Below are positions 7,826-16,695 of a stretch of 20,570 nt of DNA, one piece after another. The stretch is taken from NCBI GenBank assembly GCA_003427395.1, contig BFEA01000021.1:2880865-2901434 (forward strand), in the 5' to 3' direction. The stretch comes from Chara braunii. Its lineage: Eukaryota; Streptophyta; Charophyceae; Charales; Characeae. The number at the start of each line of letters is the position of its first letter. Positions within the stretch are counted from its first letter, which is position 1. The notes below the pieces were generated by a model. The model had not been told where the DNA came from and ran no database searches. It saw only the letters and a program-made list of their open reading frames with translations. Made by a program: the position numbers and the translations under genes.

Positions 7826-9104
7826 TGTGATGAACCGACCAAACACGGACTGAGACACACAGCTGATTTCTGAGTTTTGCTCATGGACTGAATGCCTTGC
7901 TGAGTTTCCCGCTTGCTACTAAGTTCCTAAGTCTGTGTGTGTGCACGCTTGCTGATCTGCATGTCTGTCTGAGTGCTTGTTGGCTTGAGTGCGTGTGTGA
8001 CCCGCAAGGGCACTTGTTCATCCGTTGGGCCCTCAGGGCCGGTACTTACCTGTGGCTGTGACATTGAGGATTGCAGCGGGGAAAACACTCAAGTGGCGGG
8101 GGATGAGGCCCGCAACACTTGAAGCACCGGGGAAACACTCGAGTAGCTGGTAGGCCGGTACCACACCCTGAAGAGGTAGATGTGCCGGGTACTCGAGGCC
8201 GAGCAGAAGAAGACAAAAGTTGGCATTTTTAGAGGCGCAGTAGTTGTAGGCTATGTCTAGGCGGGTACCAGTCCAACCAGTCTGAGTCTAGGGCCTGTAC
8301 GGGCAATATCAGAGTCCGCAATGATGTTTCCCTCCGAAAGAAAGGTGGTACCGGTTGCTTGGAAGGCCGAGGGGCCTGGAAGTCACCGCCCAAGAGGCAA
8401 GCAGGCCGCTATATCTCCAGGCCGGGCAAAGAGCCCAGCCTCATTGTCGGTGTGCAAGTTTGGCGACACACTGGTTGGAGCGCTGGCTGGAGCAGCGCTA
8501 GCATTCAGCAGCACTGCTGGGGAAGGAGCACGGACACGGAGGAGGGAGAAGGCCAGGGCTAGGGAGGAGCGCTCCTACCTGGCTATGGTGGCAGCCATCT
8601 GCATCACGTTGGTGGGCGCTGGAGCAGGAAGGCCCCAGCTTGGGTAGAGCTACACGAAGAAGCTTCGAGGCAGAGCTAGGCATGGCGGTCTGAGCTAGAG
8701 CAGCCATAGCTGCTTTGCATTGTCCTTTGGGCATCAGGGCCGGGGCCGAGTAGTCCACCATAGCCTCGGCCTATGAGAGTGAAGAGTGAGGGAGGCGGCC
8801 ATGGCTATGGTGGACCTCAAGTGATGCCTGCAGTAGAAGAGGGATTCGGACTCTGATTCTGGTTCAGCCATTCGACATTGTATTATTATTTCCTGTGGGA
8901 ATAAGAGAGGAGGAGATAAGGAGGAGGAGAGTGATTGGCGAAGAAGAAGAGCTTTCTCATTGGTCTATGCTGGTGTACATCATATTCTTCTTCTTCTCCT
9001 AACCCTCTCTCTCCTCTCAAGTTCATTCATTTCTTTTTGCAAGTGGACGGCATTGTAGTACTATCTGATGAATGTGTATCTCGAAATTGGCCAGGATTAT
9101 AACA
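7826..9104 (+). repeat. 5' LTR
   Basis: 1279 bases, TGTGATGA to ATAACA, aligned end to end with 18114-19393. Homology stops after ACA on the right and before TGTGATGA on the left. Near the presumed U3/R junction it reads TATGAGAG (8772-8779) where the other LTR has TATAAGAG, so the likely TATA box is mutated here. A GAAGAAGAAGA / TCTTCTTCTTC stem (8940-8950, 8986-8996) follows an AATAAG signal-like word. On the minus strand CAG|GTAAGT (8052-8044) is a perfect donor consensus facing the transporter gene. Confidence 0.93.
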
Positions 9105-9105
9105 T

Positions 9106-9118
9106 TTGTATTGAGCGG
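9106..9118 (+). other. Degenerate primer-binding site candidate
   Basis: Directly after the 5' LTR, TTGTATTGAGC resembles the initiator-tRNA-Met primer-binding sequence TGGTATCAGAGC with one missing base and mismatches. The position is right for a primer-binding site, but the match is weak and another tRNA may be the real primer. Confidence 0.35.
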
Positions 9119-10460
9119 ATTCTACTTGCCGGTGAGAGTTGACTTTGCTGACCTAACCCTAACCTAAGTGGTTGAGGGCAACACTTAGGGTTAGGGTTGG
9201 ATGTAAGGGAAGTGGGGCAGCGTGGCTAAGGGAAGCTGCCCCCACCTGGTTAGGTCGTGTGGGGTCGACACTGAACCTAACCAGGTTGCTTGAGAGAGAG
9301 ATTGGGGTGGCGAGACATTTCGTGGAGACTTCATGCGGCAACTTGAGAGAGGCGACAGTGAGAGGCACTCACACCTGGAATCTGATTCAAGTGAGACACT
9401 TGGCAACTTAAGGGCTGCCCTCAAGTAAGGGAACTTGAGGGACAGCGGCCATTCAGCATCTATGGACTGCAAGTTGGCGGGGGACCCGGCGTTGCACTTT
9501 GGTGTTGGAGTCAGACCCTCCTAGGAGATAGGCCACTAGTGTAGGGGTAGCGTTAAAGGGGTCGGGAGGATCATATGAGAGGGGGGTGAGTTCTATTCAT
9601 CTCGAAGCTCAGGCCACTCATGTAAGTGTCGTGCACCTACGGGATGCCCATGTACGTGTGCATGGTATTGATTGTCCTATTAGGGTTATACCGGGTTTCT
9701 TTCCTACTCCTCTATGGTCTTGATTGTGTGATTGAATGTGTGTGAACTACTTACTCACCTAATGGATGGAGAAATGAAGTATCTTGATTTGAATGTCGAG
9801 TCCTTCTACAGTGCTTTGTCTTTTTATCTTTGAACGGCTGTAGTTTGTAGGTTCTGTCGCACATTGAAATTCGTTTTTCAATATGGTAGGCGCAGAAACT
9901 TAGTCCAATTGGGACTCCTCTTGGTTGGGACTCGGTCACGACCTACGTGGGACCGGGCCCAAACAAAAAGGGTCCCTTGGACCCGAATCTGTTAGACATT
10001 GGTCCATTCTCTTCCTGACTAGGATCCAGAGTTTATTCTTTTTGGTTAGGACACCCGCTGCCGAGGGGATCTCGACTGAGACGTTTCGCATGCTTTGATC
10101 GCACCGTCCGTGGCTTGACTCGCACCTTATACACCACTCAATTCTCCATTGTTGCATATAGTCACTCATTGTATGATTTGTTGTACGGTCACGGAGCTGG
10201 TCAGACTGGACTCGAGAGGACCTCGTATGCAATCAAACCGAGTCGTTGGATCATACCTCTCATGTCTTTTTTTTTTTTTGCTGCTCTCTAGTCTAAATGT
10301 AATGTCGCTCCGGCTAGGAGTTCTACCTTATTTTCTTTGAGCTTTTTCAGTTTGTTTCTTGTCCTGAGTTTATATTTCGATGCTCATAGAGACTTGTAGA
10401 TAAAAGGAAGAGAGGGAGAGAAGAGAGAGTGCGAGCACCCATCTTGAGGGACTTGCGAAA
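9119..10460 (+). other. Long retrotransposon leader with three strong hairpins
   Basis: About 1.35 kb between LTR and gag without a supported gene. Three hairpins follow one another: 9152-9199 (CCTAACCCTAAC.CTAAGTG against CACTTAGGGTTAGGGTTGG), 9244-9286 (perfect 12-bp ACCTGGTTAGGT stem, 19-base loop) and 9418-9441 (perfect 9-bp CCCTCAAGT stem, 6-base loop). Stable leader stems occur at dimerisation and packaging sites in retroelements; that role is inferred here. The rest shows no recognisable feature. Confidence 0.6.
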
Positions 10461-11290
10461 ATGGGTGATGCAAAGGCTTATGTGGCCTCAAAGGCCCAAC
10501 TGGATGCATCCGTACAGGAGGATAAACCATTGTTCCCAACTCTCTACGAAAAGGCACTGGCAAGGGAAGAAAAAGTCGAGGAGGAAAAGCGGAAAACCAT
10601 TGTTGCAGACCATGAGGCTGTCCTCAAAACAGTCCCCTCCTTGCCTGACATTGAGGTCAAGAAGGAGATAGTCGCATATTCACGTGACTGGAAATGACTG
10701 CACAATTATGCTTGGATGTTGTGAAAGGAATGGTTCCCACTACCTACACACATCGCCTAGGCAAAGAGTTCATTGGTTACACTGACTGGCTTTTCCTCAT
10801 GCAGGATGTGGTCAGACTTGAGGCACAAGACCTCATTACCACAACAGACAACAAAAAGCCTATTGGCGGCAGGCGGTTCAGAGGCAACAACCGTTTTGTT
10901 GTGCACGACCTGTTGGAGGCCGGTGAGGAGGCCTATGCAGACGACCCCACTCTTGGTGACACCCAAGAACAGGACCCTGACACGACCTGCTCCTCTTCAG
11001 TCTATGACTTCGATGTGAATAACGAAGAAGAAAAATTAAATGCCTTTAGAAATTCTGCCAACGTAAAGGGACCAAACTAGAATTCAGGAAAGAATTATGT
11101 CCAACTTCCCAAGGGAGTCAAAATCCCAGCGAAACCGGAGGATGCAGCCACTAAACCTTGGGTTGACCTCCGGATCACTGAAAATGATTGGAGGATTAGG
11201 CTCAAGAAAGGGGTATGTCTGCATTATCAGAAACCAAACCACAAAGTACAACATTGTTATAGGCTGCAAGGAAGCCAGAATCGGGCGTAG
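10461..11290 (+). pseudogene. gag: gag-like region with damaged zinc knuckle
   Basis: Structural (capsid/nucleocapsid) protein of the retrotransposon, assigned by position and C-terminal motif. The ATG at 10461 has a good context (AAAATGGG). The first part, to 10697, is charged and likely helical (ALAREEKVEEEKRK). Coding then passes to another frame from 10694, with stop and start overlapping as ATGA. The second part runs to a TAG at 11078-11080, and the same frame continues to 11290 with KPWVDLRITENDW and a nucleocapsid-type knuckle at 11216-11257: Cys, then Tyr where the second Cys should be, then His and Cys at CX2CX4HX4C spacing. No capsid domain is recognised by eye. Broken by one frameshift, one stop and the lost zinc ligand. 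Confidence 0.7.
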
Positions 11291-12195
11291 AGTTGACATC
11301 AGCATCCTCTACGGCAAGGGAGGTTGAACCTGATGCAGATCAGCAGTCCTCTCTTGAAGCCCCATCGTCTGCTGAATCGAAGACTGAAGTTTGTCATGCT
11401 TTGTATATAGAGCCTTAGGAGGAGTCTAAGACAATCAACTTTCACTATCACTTAGAGCATTGGGGTGAGATGAAACATCAACGTGCTCAAGGGACAGTGA
11501 AGTTAATCTTCTTCAAACTTCTCACAAACCACCGCTATCTCCGTGTCTTGTGTGACAACTAACTTCATGTCACCACACGGGATATGCAAAGTGGGTCTTG
11601 GGATGAAGCAAGTGGCTTTGCAGAACCGTTGCCGGACTCGAGTAGCCAACAAAGAGGTTGTCCCATCTACGCATGCAGTCAAAGGTGTGCGCACTACCTT
11701 TGACAAGGACAAGACAGTCACCCACGCTTTGAACTTCTATGTCCTTGACAAGTGTCCCTTCGACGCAGTCCTTGGCCTGGGCTGGCTGCAGTCCCAATAC
11801 GAATGGACCAAGTGGAAGGAGCCACTTTTCATGGTCAAAGATGCTCAAGGGAACAAGTTTCCATCCTCTTGGATGAGAAGCACGAGTCCCCAGTGACTTT
11901 TCTCAATGCCATGCAGTTCTACAAGAAGTGGCGTAAGCACAAAGAGGACGAACAATTGTATGTTGCCTTCGTTCTCCCTACTCATCTGCCTTCTACTTTT
12001 GCGGCTAGTACAAATGTTACTTTATCTAATGAATCTACTTCTAGCACTACTACTTCTCTACCTACCCCTAGTCCAAATGACTCTACTTCATATTCGATCG
12101 CCTCTATTCGTAATTTGCGACCTGATCTAGGTGATCCTTTTGCTGATCCTTCGCCCCCATAGGTCCCAACAAGCATTCAAAACCTACTCGACTAA
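11291..12195 (+). pseudogene. Retropepsin-like aspartic protease and linker, broken
   Basis: Processes the Gag-Pol polyprotein in intact elements. An acidic linker starts at about 11296. The frame changes near 11550, where the active-site region falls: an Asp-ending RVLCD is followed almost at once by TTNFMSPHGI, so the Ser/Thr-Gly of the catalytic triplet is missing along with the frame. Downstream features fit the fold: HALNFYVLDKCPFDAVLGLGWL (11728-11793) resembles the second protease motif. Another frame change near 11850 leads into a Ser/Thr/Pro-rich linker (NVTLSNESTSSTTTSLPTPS) that ends at 12162. The deletion makes catalysis impossible. Confidence 0.75.
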
Positions 12196-12589
12196 TCCTC
12201 GAAAGTTCTGGCGGAACCACGTGGAGTTCCCACGCGATCGGTCCGACACACAATCAAGTTGCTCGAAGGTGGTGTTCCTCCAAAGGGTTGCGTATATCGA
12301 ATGGGATCCGGCGAGTTGGAGGAACTCCGGAAACAAATCAATGAGATGATCGACAAGGGTTGGATCAAGCCTAGTGAATCAGAATTTGGTGCACCTGTTT
12401 TGTTTGTCCCAAAGAAAGGAGGCGAGCTCCACATGTGTATTGATTATTGTGGTCTAAACCGCATCACAGGAAAAAATGCATACCCATTCCCACGCATAGA
12501 TGACTTGCTTGATGCTGCGGGTGGGTGCAAGGTTTTTTTCAAGATTGATCTCAAGTCTGGATACCACCAGATTGAAGTCAATCCGGCAG
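12196..12589 (+). pseudogene. pol: Reverse transcriptase, N-terminal part
   Basis: After a stop at 12193-12195 the frame runs through fingers and the start of the palm: LEELRKQINEMIDKGWIKPS, FGAPVLFVPKKGG, MCIDYCGLNRIT (Cys where Arg or Lys is usual), YPFPRIDDLLDA, and FFKIDLKSGYHQIEV with the first catalytic Asp at 12547-12549. The family is Ty3/gypsy. The domain stops abruptly at 12589, where the repeat block inserts, and resumes in the correct register at 13148. Confidence 0.9.
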
Positions 12590-13147
12590 GCCACACAAGC
12601 GATTATCGGGTAGCTGAAAATCCAGGAATGAAAATTCTGAAGTGAGAGTTTTGGGCAGTCTGAAAATCCTAAATGGTCCTGAAGTGGTGAAAGGTCCGAA
12701 CACCCTAAAAAAACACCTGTTTTGGCAGGTTGCATCCTGAAGTGGTGAAGGGTGTCCTGAAGTGGTCAAGTGAGAGTTTTGGGCAGTCTAAAAATCCTGA
12801 ATGGTCCCGAAGTGGTGAAAGGTTCGAAGACCATGAAAACCACCCTTCACCACTTCAGGATGCAGCGTGTCTAAACAAGTGGTTTTCAGGTTTTTCGGAG
12901 CTTTCACCACTTCAGGACCATTCAGGATTTGCAGACCTGAATGGTTCTGAAGTGGTGAAAGGTCCGAAGACCCTAAAAACCACCTGTTTAGGTAGGCTTC
13001 ATCCTTAAGTGGTGAAGGGTGTCCTGAAGTGGTGAAAGGTCCGAAGACCCTGAAAACCACATGTTTAGGCAGGTTGCATCCTGAAGTGGTGAAGGGTGTC
13101 CTGAAGCGGTGATGAAAAATACGACTGTTGTTAACCTTCTCTCGCAG
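12590..13147. repeat. 558-bp motif-repeat insertion with intron-like ends
   Basis: The block interrupts reverse transcriptase between residues that are normally adjacent. It holds about eleven copies of a ~16-base word CCTGAAGTGGTGAAAGG: nine direct (first near 12667) and two inverted near 12843 and 12903. These sit in larger ~75-130-base modules with CCGAAGACCCTAAAAACCAC and GCAGGTTGCATCC. GCAG stands at both junctions (12586-12589, 13144-13147), either as a 4-base duplication or as splice-site homology. The right end (GTTAAC, then CTTCTCTCGCAG) resembles a branch point and 3' splice site; the left end would be a GC-type donor (CAG|GCCACA) of weak consensus. No protein is encoded. It may be a small repeat-derived transposable element or an introner-like insertion. 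Confidence 0.7.
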
Positions 13148-13620
13148 ACCAGCAAAAGATTGCGTTCATGACACGCAATAGGCTTTACGAATTTACCGTA
13201 ATGCCCTTCGGTCTTACGAACGCACCGACCACCTTTCAAAGCCTTATGGACAAAGTCCTCCGCGAACAGATTGGTCGGTTTGTGGTGGTATATCTCGATG
13301 ATATTCTAATCTTCAGCAAATTCATCGAGGAACATATGAAGCATCTTAAGGAAGTGTTCACCATCCTCAAGAAAACGCAACTCTATCTCAACTTAGAGAA
13401 ATTTGAGTTTGGGAGGCATAGCGTCATCTATAATGGACATCGGTTGTCTGTTGCGGGTCTCGAGCCTGAGGCAACCAAGGTTGAGGTCATACGCAATTGG
13501 CCTCAACCCGCGAACATCCACGAACTGCGCTCCTTCCTTGGTCTCGCATCTTACTATCGGAACTTTGTGTCCCAATTTTCTATGATTGCTCGCCGGTTGT
13601 CCCGATTGACAAGTAAGAAT
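13148..13620 (+). pseudogene. pol: Reverse transcriptase, C-terminal part
   Basis: Resumes with FMTRNRLYEFTVMPFGLTNAP, a hallmark Ty3/gypsy palm motif, then FVVVYLDDILIFSK with the catalytic YLDD at 13291-13302, HLKEVFTILKKTQLYLNLEKFEFG, and the thumb/connection motifs LRSFLGLASYYRNFV. This part is one uninterrupted frame, continuing into the RNase H region. Active-site residues are present on both sides of the insertion, but the enzyme cannot be made as a single chain unless the block is removed. Confidence 0.92.
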
Positions 13621-14287
13621 GTACCTTACGCATGGGATGCAACATGTGAGACCGCATTTCAAGCCTTGAAAGAGGCCTTGGTAAGTTACCCTATACTCCG
13701 CGTTGCAGATTCCAAACTAACATCCGTAGTTGCTGCGGATGTGAGTCATTATGGGATTGGCGCGGGTGCTGCAACAAGGTGATGGCGATGGCTTGCGACC
13801 GCTCGAGTACTATAGCAAACGCATGCCCAACGAAAAGGCAGCTACTTACACCTACATGCACGATGGCGATGACTTTGCGTATGGCTTTGAATCATTGGAA
13901 GCACCATCTTTTGGGACGCCACTTCAAAGTGTTTTCAGATCATGAGACCTTGAAGTGGATCAAAGATCAAACCACCTTGTCCCCTACATTACTTTGCTGG
14001 TTCCATGAGATCGATATTTTTAACTTTGAACTAAGACACAAAAAGGTTTGTTATAATCGAGTTGCTGATGCGTTGTCTCGCCACCCCAAGTACATGACTT
14101 GCCTTGTGAATTCCTACAACCTCCGGAAGAAACTGAAGAAGGAGATCGTAGAACACACTGCCAAGGACCCAAACCTTAGTCCCATCCTTGAGCAATTGCA
14201 CGCTGACCCCAACAGTTAGCCTGATTTTCATGAATATGGAGGACTGGTTTTCCGACGTTATGGGAATAACGACCGGCTGTGTGTGCC
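13621..14287 (+). pseudogene. pol: RNase H domain and pol spacer, frameshifted
   Basis: Degrades RNA in RNA-DNA hybrids during reverse transcription. It begins around ATCETAFQALKEALVSYPILRV and the RNase H start VAADVSHYGIGAGA (catalytic Asp in AAD), after which the frame is lost near 13780. LEYYSKRMPNEKAATYTY follows in a second frame (13751-13945). HFKVFSDHETLKWI, then [21 protein letters not shown] is in a third (13779-14219), a pattern typical of Ty3/gypsy RNase H ends. A TAG at 14217-14219 precedes the spacer to integrase, which is interrupted by the nested element. Confidence 0.85.
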
Positions 14288-14487
14288 CAACCATGCTATG
14301 AATCCCCCGCGGTCGCGGCCACGGGGCCGCGGTTTTCGATGGCCTACCGCAGCCGAGGGGAGAGGGGGTTGGGGATTGGGGTTCCGAAACCCCGACCCTA
14401 CTCCCTTGAACAAAAAAAAGTAAAAAAAAAAAATTCAGGAGGATGGTTTTTGGTGTGTGAAAAAAAAATAAAAAAATAAAAAATAAA

Positions 14488-14540
14488 AAATTGATTGATT
14501 CATTTAATTTGATTGATAGATAGATAGATTGATTGATTGG

Positions 14541-14575
<35 letters not shown>

Positions 14576-14595
14576 ATTGATTGATTGACTGATTG
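14488..14595. repeat. (GATT)n/(GATA)n microsatellite
   Basis: GATT repeats with GATA and GGTT interruptions inside copy 2 of the TIR element. It is the reverse-strand equivalent of the CAAT array beside the transporter gene. Confidence 0.95.
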
Positions 14596-14630
14596 GTGGG
14601 GGAGGGGTCCTCCTTCCCCTCCCCCCCCCG

Positions 14631-14820
14631 ACACACGCACACGCACGCACACACACACACAAACACACACACACACACACACACGCGCGCACACACACAC
14701 GCACGCACACACACACACGCACACACATACACACACACACGCACAGACACACACACACACACACGCACAAACACATACACGAGCACACACACACAAACAC
14801 ACACACACACACACACACAA
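14631..14820. repeat. (CA)n microsatellite, about 190 bases
   Basis: CA repeats interrupted by CG, TA and AA. Translated frames across it (poly Cys-Val or His-Thr) are artefacts. Confidence 0.95.
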
Positions 14821-15230
14821 TCAGTTTTATGTCTGTCAGTCTTTCTTCTCTTGTATGTCCTCCCCTTGATTTTTTCTATGTATTTTTTATATGCCCAACT
14901 GAGCACCCTTAAGTAGTGCCAAACAGTCGGTGGTTCCTCATTTGGAGTGCCTACTGCACTCTTATGGGGGTTGCTCGGCTCGGGATGTCTGTATTGCCTG
15001 TCGGTGATGGCGGATGTTCGTCGGAGTGACTCCCTGGCTCAGTGGGTGGTGGGAACCAACACTCTGCGGGGTTCAACCGTGATGTGAGTAGGTCATGTGC
15101 TGCTTTGCTCTGTGTTGGATATGGGCGTCCTCGTCTGCGCTCCGCCGCTGCCTTGCTGCCTGTCCCGCTTGCTTCGTGTTTGGCTCTCTGCAAATTGCTG
15201 TGTTCGTTGCATGGTGTGGCCGTGTTGTTG

Positions 15231-15427
15231 GTGTTGCCTTGCGCTTCGCTGCCATGCTGCTCATCCGCTGGTCGTGCCTTTCGTGTTTGCTGCTTGTGTG
15301 CCCTGTCGGTTGGTTGCCTTGGTGCTGGTGCCTTGTGCTTCGCTCCACGGTTGCCGAGCTGCTGGTCCACTCGCCCTGTCGTCCCTTGCAGTGTGGCTGC
15401 CCTGCTTGTGTTGCCTTGTGCTTCACT
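15231..15427. repeat. Diverged ~80-95-bp tandem repeats in the TIR element core
   Basis: The word GTTGCCTTG(C/T)GCTTC(G/A)CT recurs at 15231-15250, 15328-15344 and 15408-15427, each followed by related sequence (CATGG or CACGG, then TTGCCG.GCTG). This suggests old irregular tandem amplification rather than a gene. Confidence 0.55.
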
Positions 15428-15844
15428 ACATGGTTGCCGCGCTGCATGTCCTACATGCTATGTTGTTCCTTGCAGTCGTTTTTGGCGTTGTGCATGCGTG
15501 TTGCCTCTACTGTGTTGCCTGGTGCTCCACAGGGGTGCTGTCCGCTGCTATGTTCCGCTTCGGGACAGTCTGCCTTCAACAAGGGTCAAAGGGTTCATGA
15601 CCCAAACCATAAAATATGGAGATTCCGCAGATTGTCAAGGGTTCAACCTCCTGATGAGTCGGTGCAACTCCGACGAAACAATCTATCATCATCAGGTTTT
15701 TTTTTTTTTTTTCAGTCTTTGTTTCTTGCCTTATGTTGTTTGTTTACCCACCCTCCTCCCCTGCACCCTCCAGCCTGTCCTTTGATGTTTTCTATTCTTC
15801 TGGCCGCTTTGCTGTTTTTTGGTACTTGTACTTATGCCCTCCCG

Positions 15845-15988
15845 CCTCCCCCATACGTTTCAGCCTATGTGCTGCCTCACTGCTTGTTCCTCCTCTCATG
15901 CCTCTAAGTTCATGTGCCTCCCCAATGCGTTTCAACCTATGTGCTGCCTCGCTGTTTGTTCCTCCTCTCGTACCTCTTAAGTTCATGT
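15845..15988. repeat. 72-bp tandem duplication
   Basis: Two adjacent copies start at 15845 and 15917 and share ATGTGCTGCCTC.CTG.TTGT and AAGTTCATGTGCC. A few differences show it is not recent. Confidence 0.75.
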
Positions 15989-16353
15989 GCCGTGTTGTGG
16001 TTTGCCATCCTATGGTGTTGGTTTCCAGGCCTTGCTGTCCTTTGCCTTCCCCCCTTCCCTCCGTTTGTTTGTGGGGTATTATTGCGTGTGTTCTGGTCTG
16101 TCTGAAAAAGAGGAAGCGCCACCCATCCCCCTCACTTTGTCTTACTGCTTTCGCATATTTGGCTGCTTTTGACTTTACAACACTTTAAATAAGTACCCTC
16201 ACCACAAATGGACACACGAATGGTTTTACCCCGCCGCGTTGAAAAATCGGCCCCCGCGCTTTGCATCTTGCCCACAGTGTGCCGACGTGTCTGGTCGGAG
16301 CAGCACGGGTATGACGTGTCGTACTCGTGCGAAACTCATGTGACATACACATG

Positions 16354-16388
<35 letters not shown>
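16354..16388. repeat. (CA)n microsatellite
   Basis: Uninterrupted CA repeat of about 17 units in the right half of copy 2 of the TIR element. Confidence 0.95.
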
Positions 16389-16517
16389 AGCAATCAGAAA
16401 AAGTTGACGAAAAAAAAATTCCCTTTGTTATTGTGTTTCTTTTGATTTTAATACTTGTTTTTTTTTTTTTTTTTTTAATCCCAAAAAGCATCAAAATCCA
16501 AAACAAAAAGTATGGGG

Positions 16518-16568
16518 ATGTAGGGAATTTCAAGCCCTACAACCCCTTTTTTTTTTTTTTTTTTTTTT
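16518..16568. repeat. Hairpin followed by C4 and T23
   Basis: TGTAGGG (16518-16524) pairs with CCCTACA (16534-16540); AACCCC and 23 T (16546-16568) follow, ending 127 bases from the element's right end. It is the counterpart of 1864-1917 in the first element. Confidence 0.7.
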
Positions 16569-16695
16569 GCCTATTATTCTTTTTTTTTTGTTTTTTTAAA
16601 TCACGGTTTTTTTTGGCCGTGGATGGCCCCCCCGGGCATAACCATGACCGCATGCGGAAAAATAGCCCGCGGTCATGACCGCGGGTGATACATAG

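Larger units (their letters stand above)
14296..16695. mobile_element. 2400-bp non-autonomous TIR transposon, copy 2, nested in pol
   Basis: The left end reads CTATGAATCCCCCGCGGTC and the right end, inverted, CTATGTATCACCCGCGGTC; the two ends stay similar for about 30 bases. The right end also contains the perfect palindrome CCCGCGGTCATGACCGCGGG (16666-16685). Order from left: TIR, A-rich tract (14410-14485), GATT array, CA array, a T/G/C-rich core with diverged tandem repeats, another CA array, T-rich zone with hairpin and T23, then TIR. Long open frames in the core (for example 15042-15785) are Cys/Leu-rich in several frames at once and match no transposase. Ends, duplication length and plan match the element at 542-2063. 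Confidence 0.88.

Noticed and set aside
8321-8761. Open frames of 87-108 residues inside the LTRs, present in both copies
   Set aside because: They lie in LTR sequence, are changed by indels between the two LTRs, and carry no recognisable motif.
9150-9200. Telomere repeat tract (CCCTAA/TTAGGG)
   Set aside because: Only about two units each way, arranged as a hairpin in the retrotransposon leader; not a telomere or interstitial array.
10694-10697. ATGA stop-start overlap in gag as programmed recoding
   Set aside because: No slippery sequence is evident and the element has many random frameshifts, so decay is the simpler explanation.
14500-14906. Cys/Val-rich open frames of about 100-290 residues
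   Set aside because: Products of the CA and GATT microsatellites in copy 2 of the TIR element; the sense depends only on repeat phase.
15042-15907. Overlapping 167-270 residue open frames, considered as a transposase
   Set aside because: Three frames are open together with Cys/Leu/Trp-biased composition, underlying tandem repeats, and no transposase motif.
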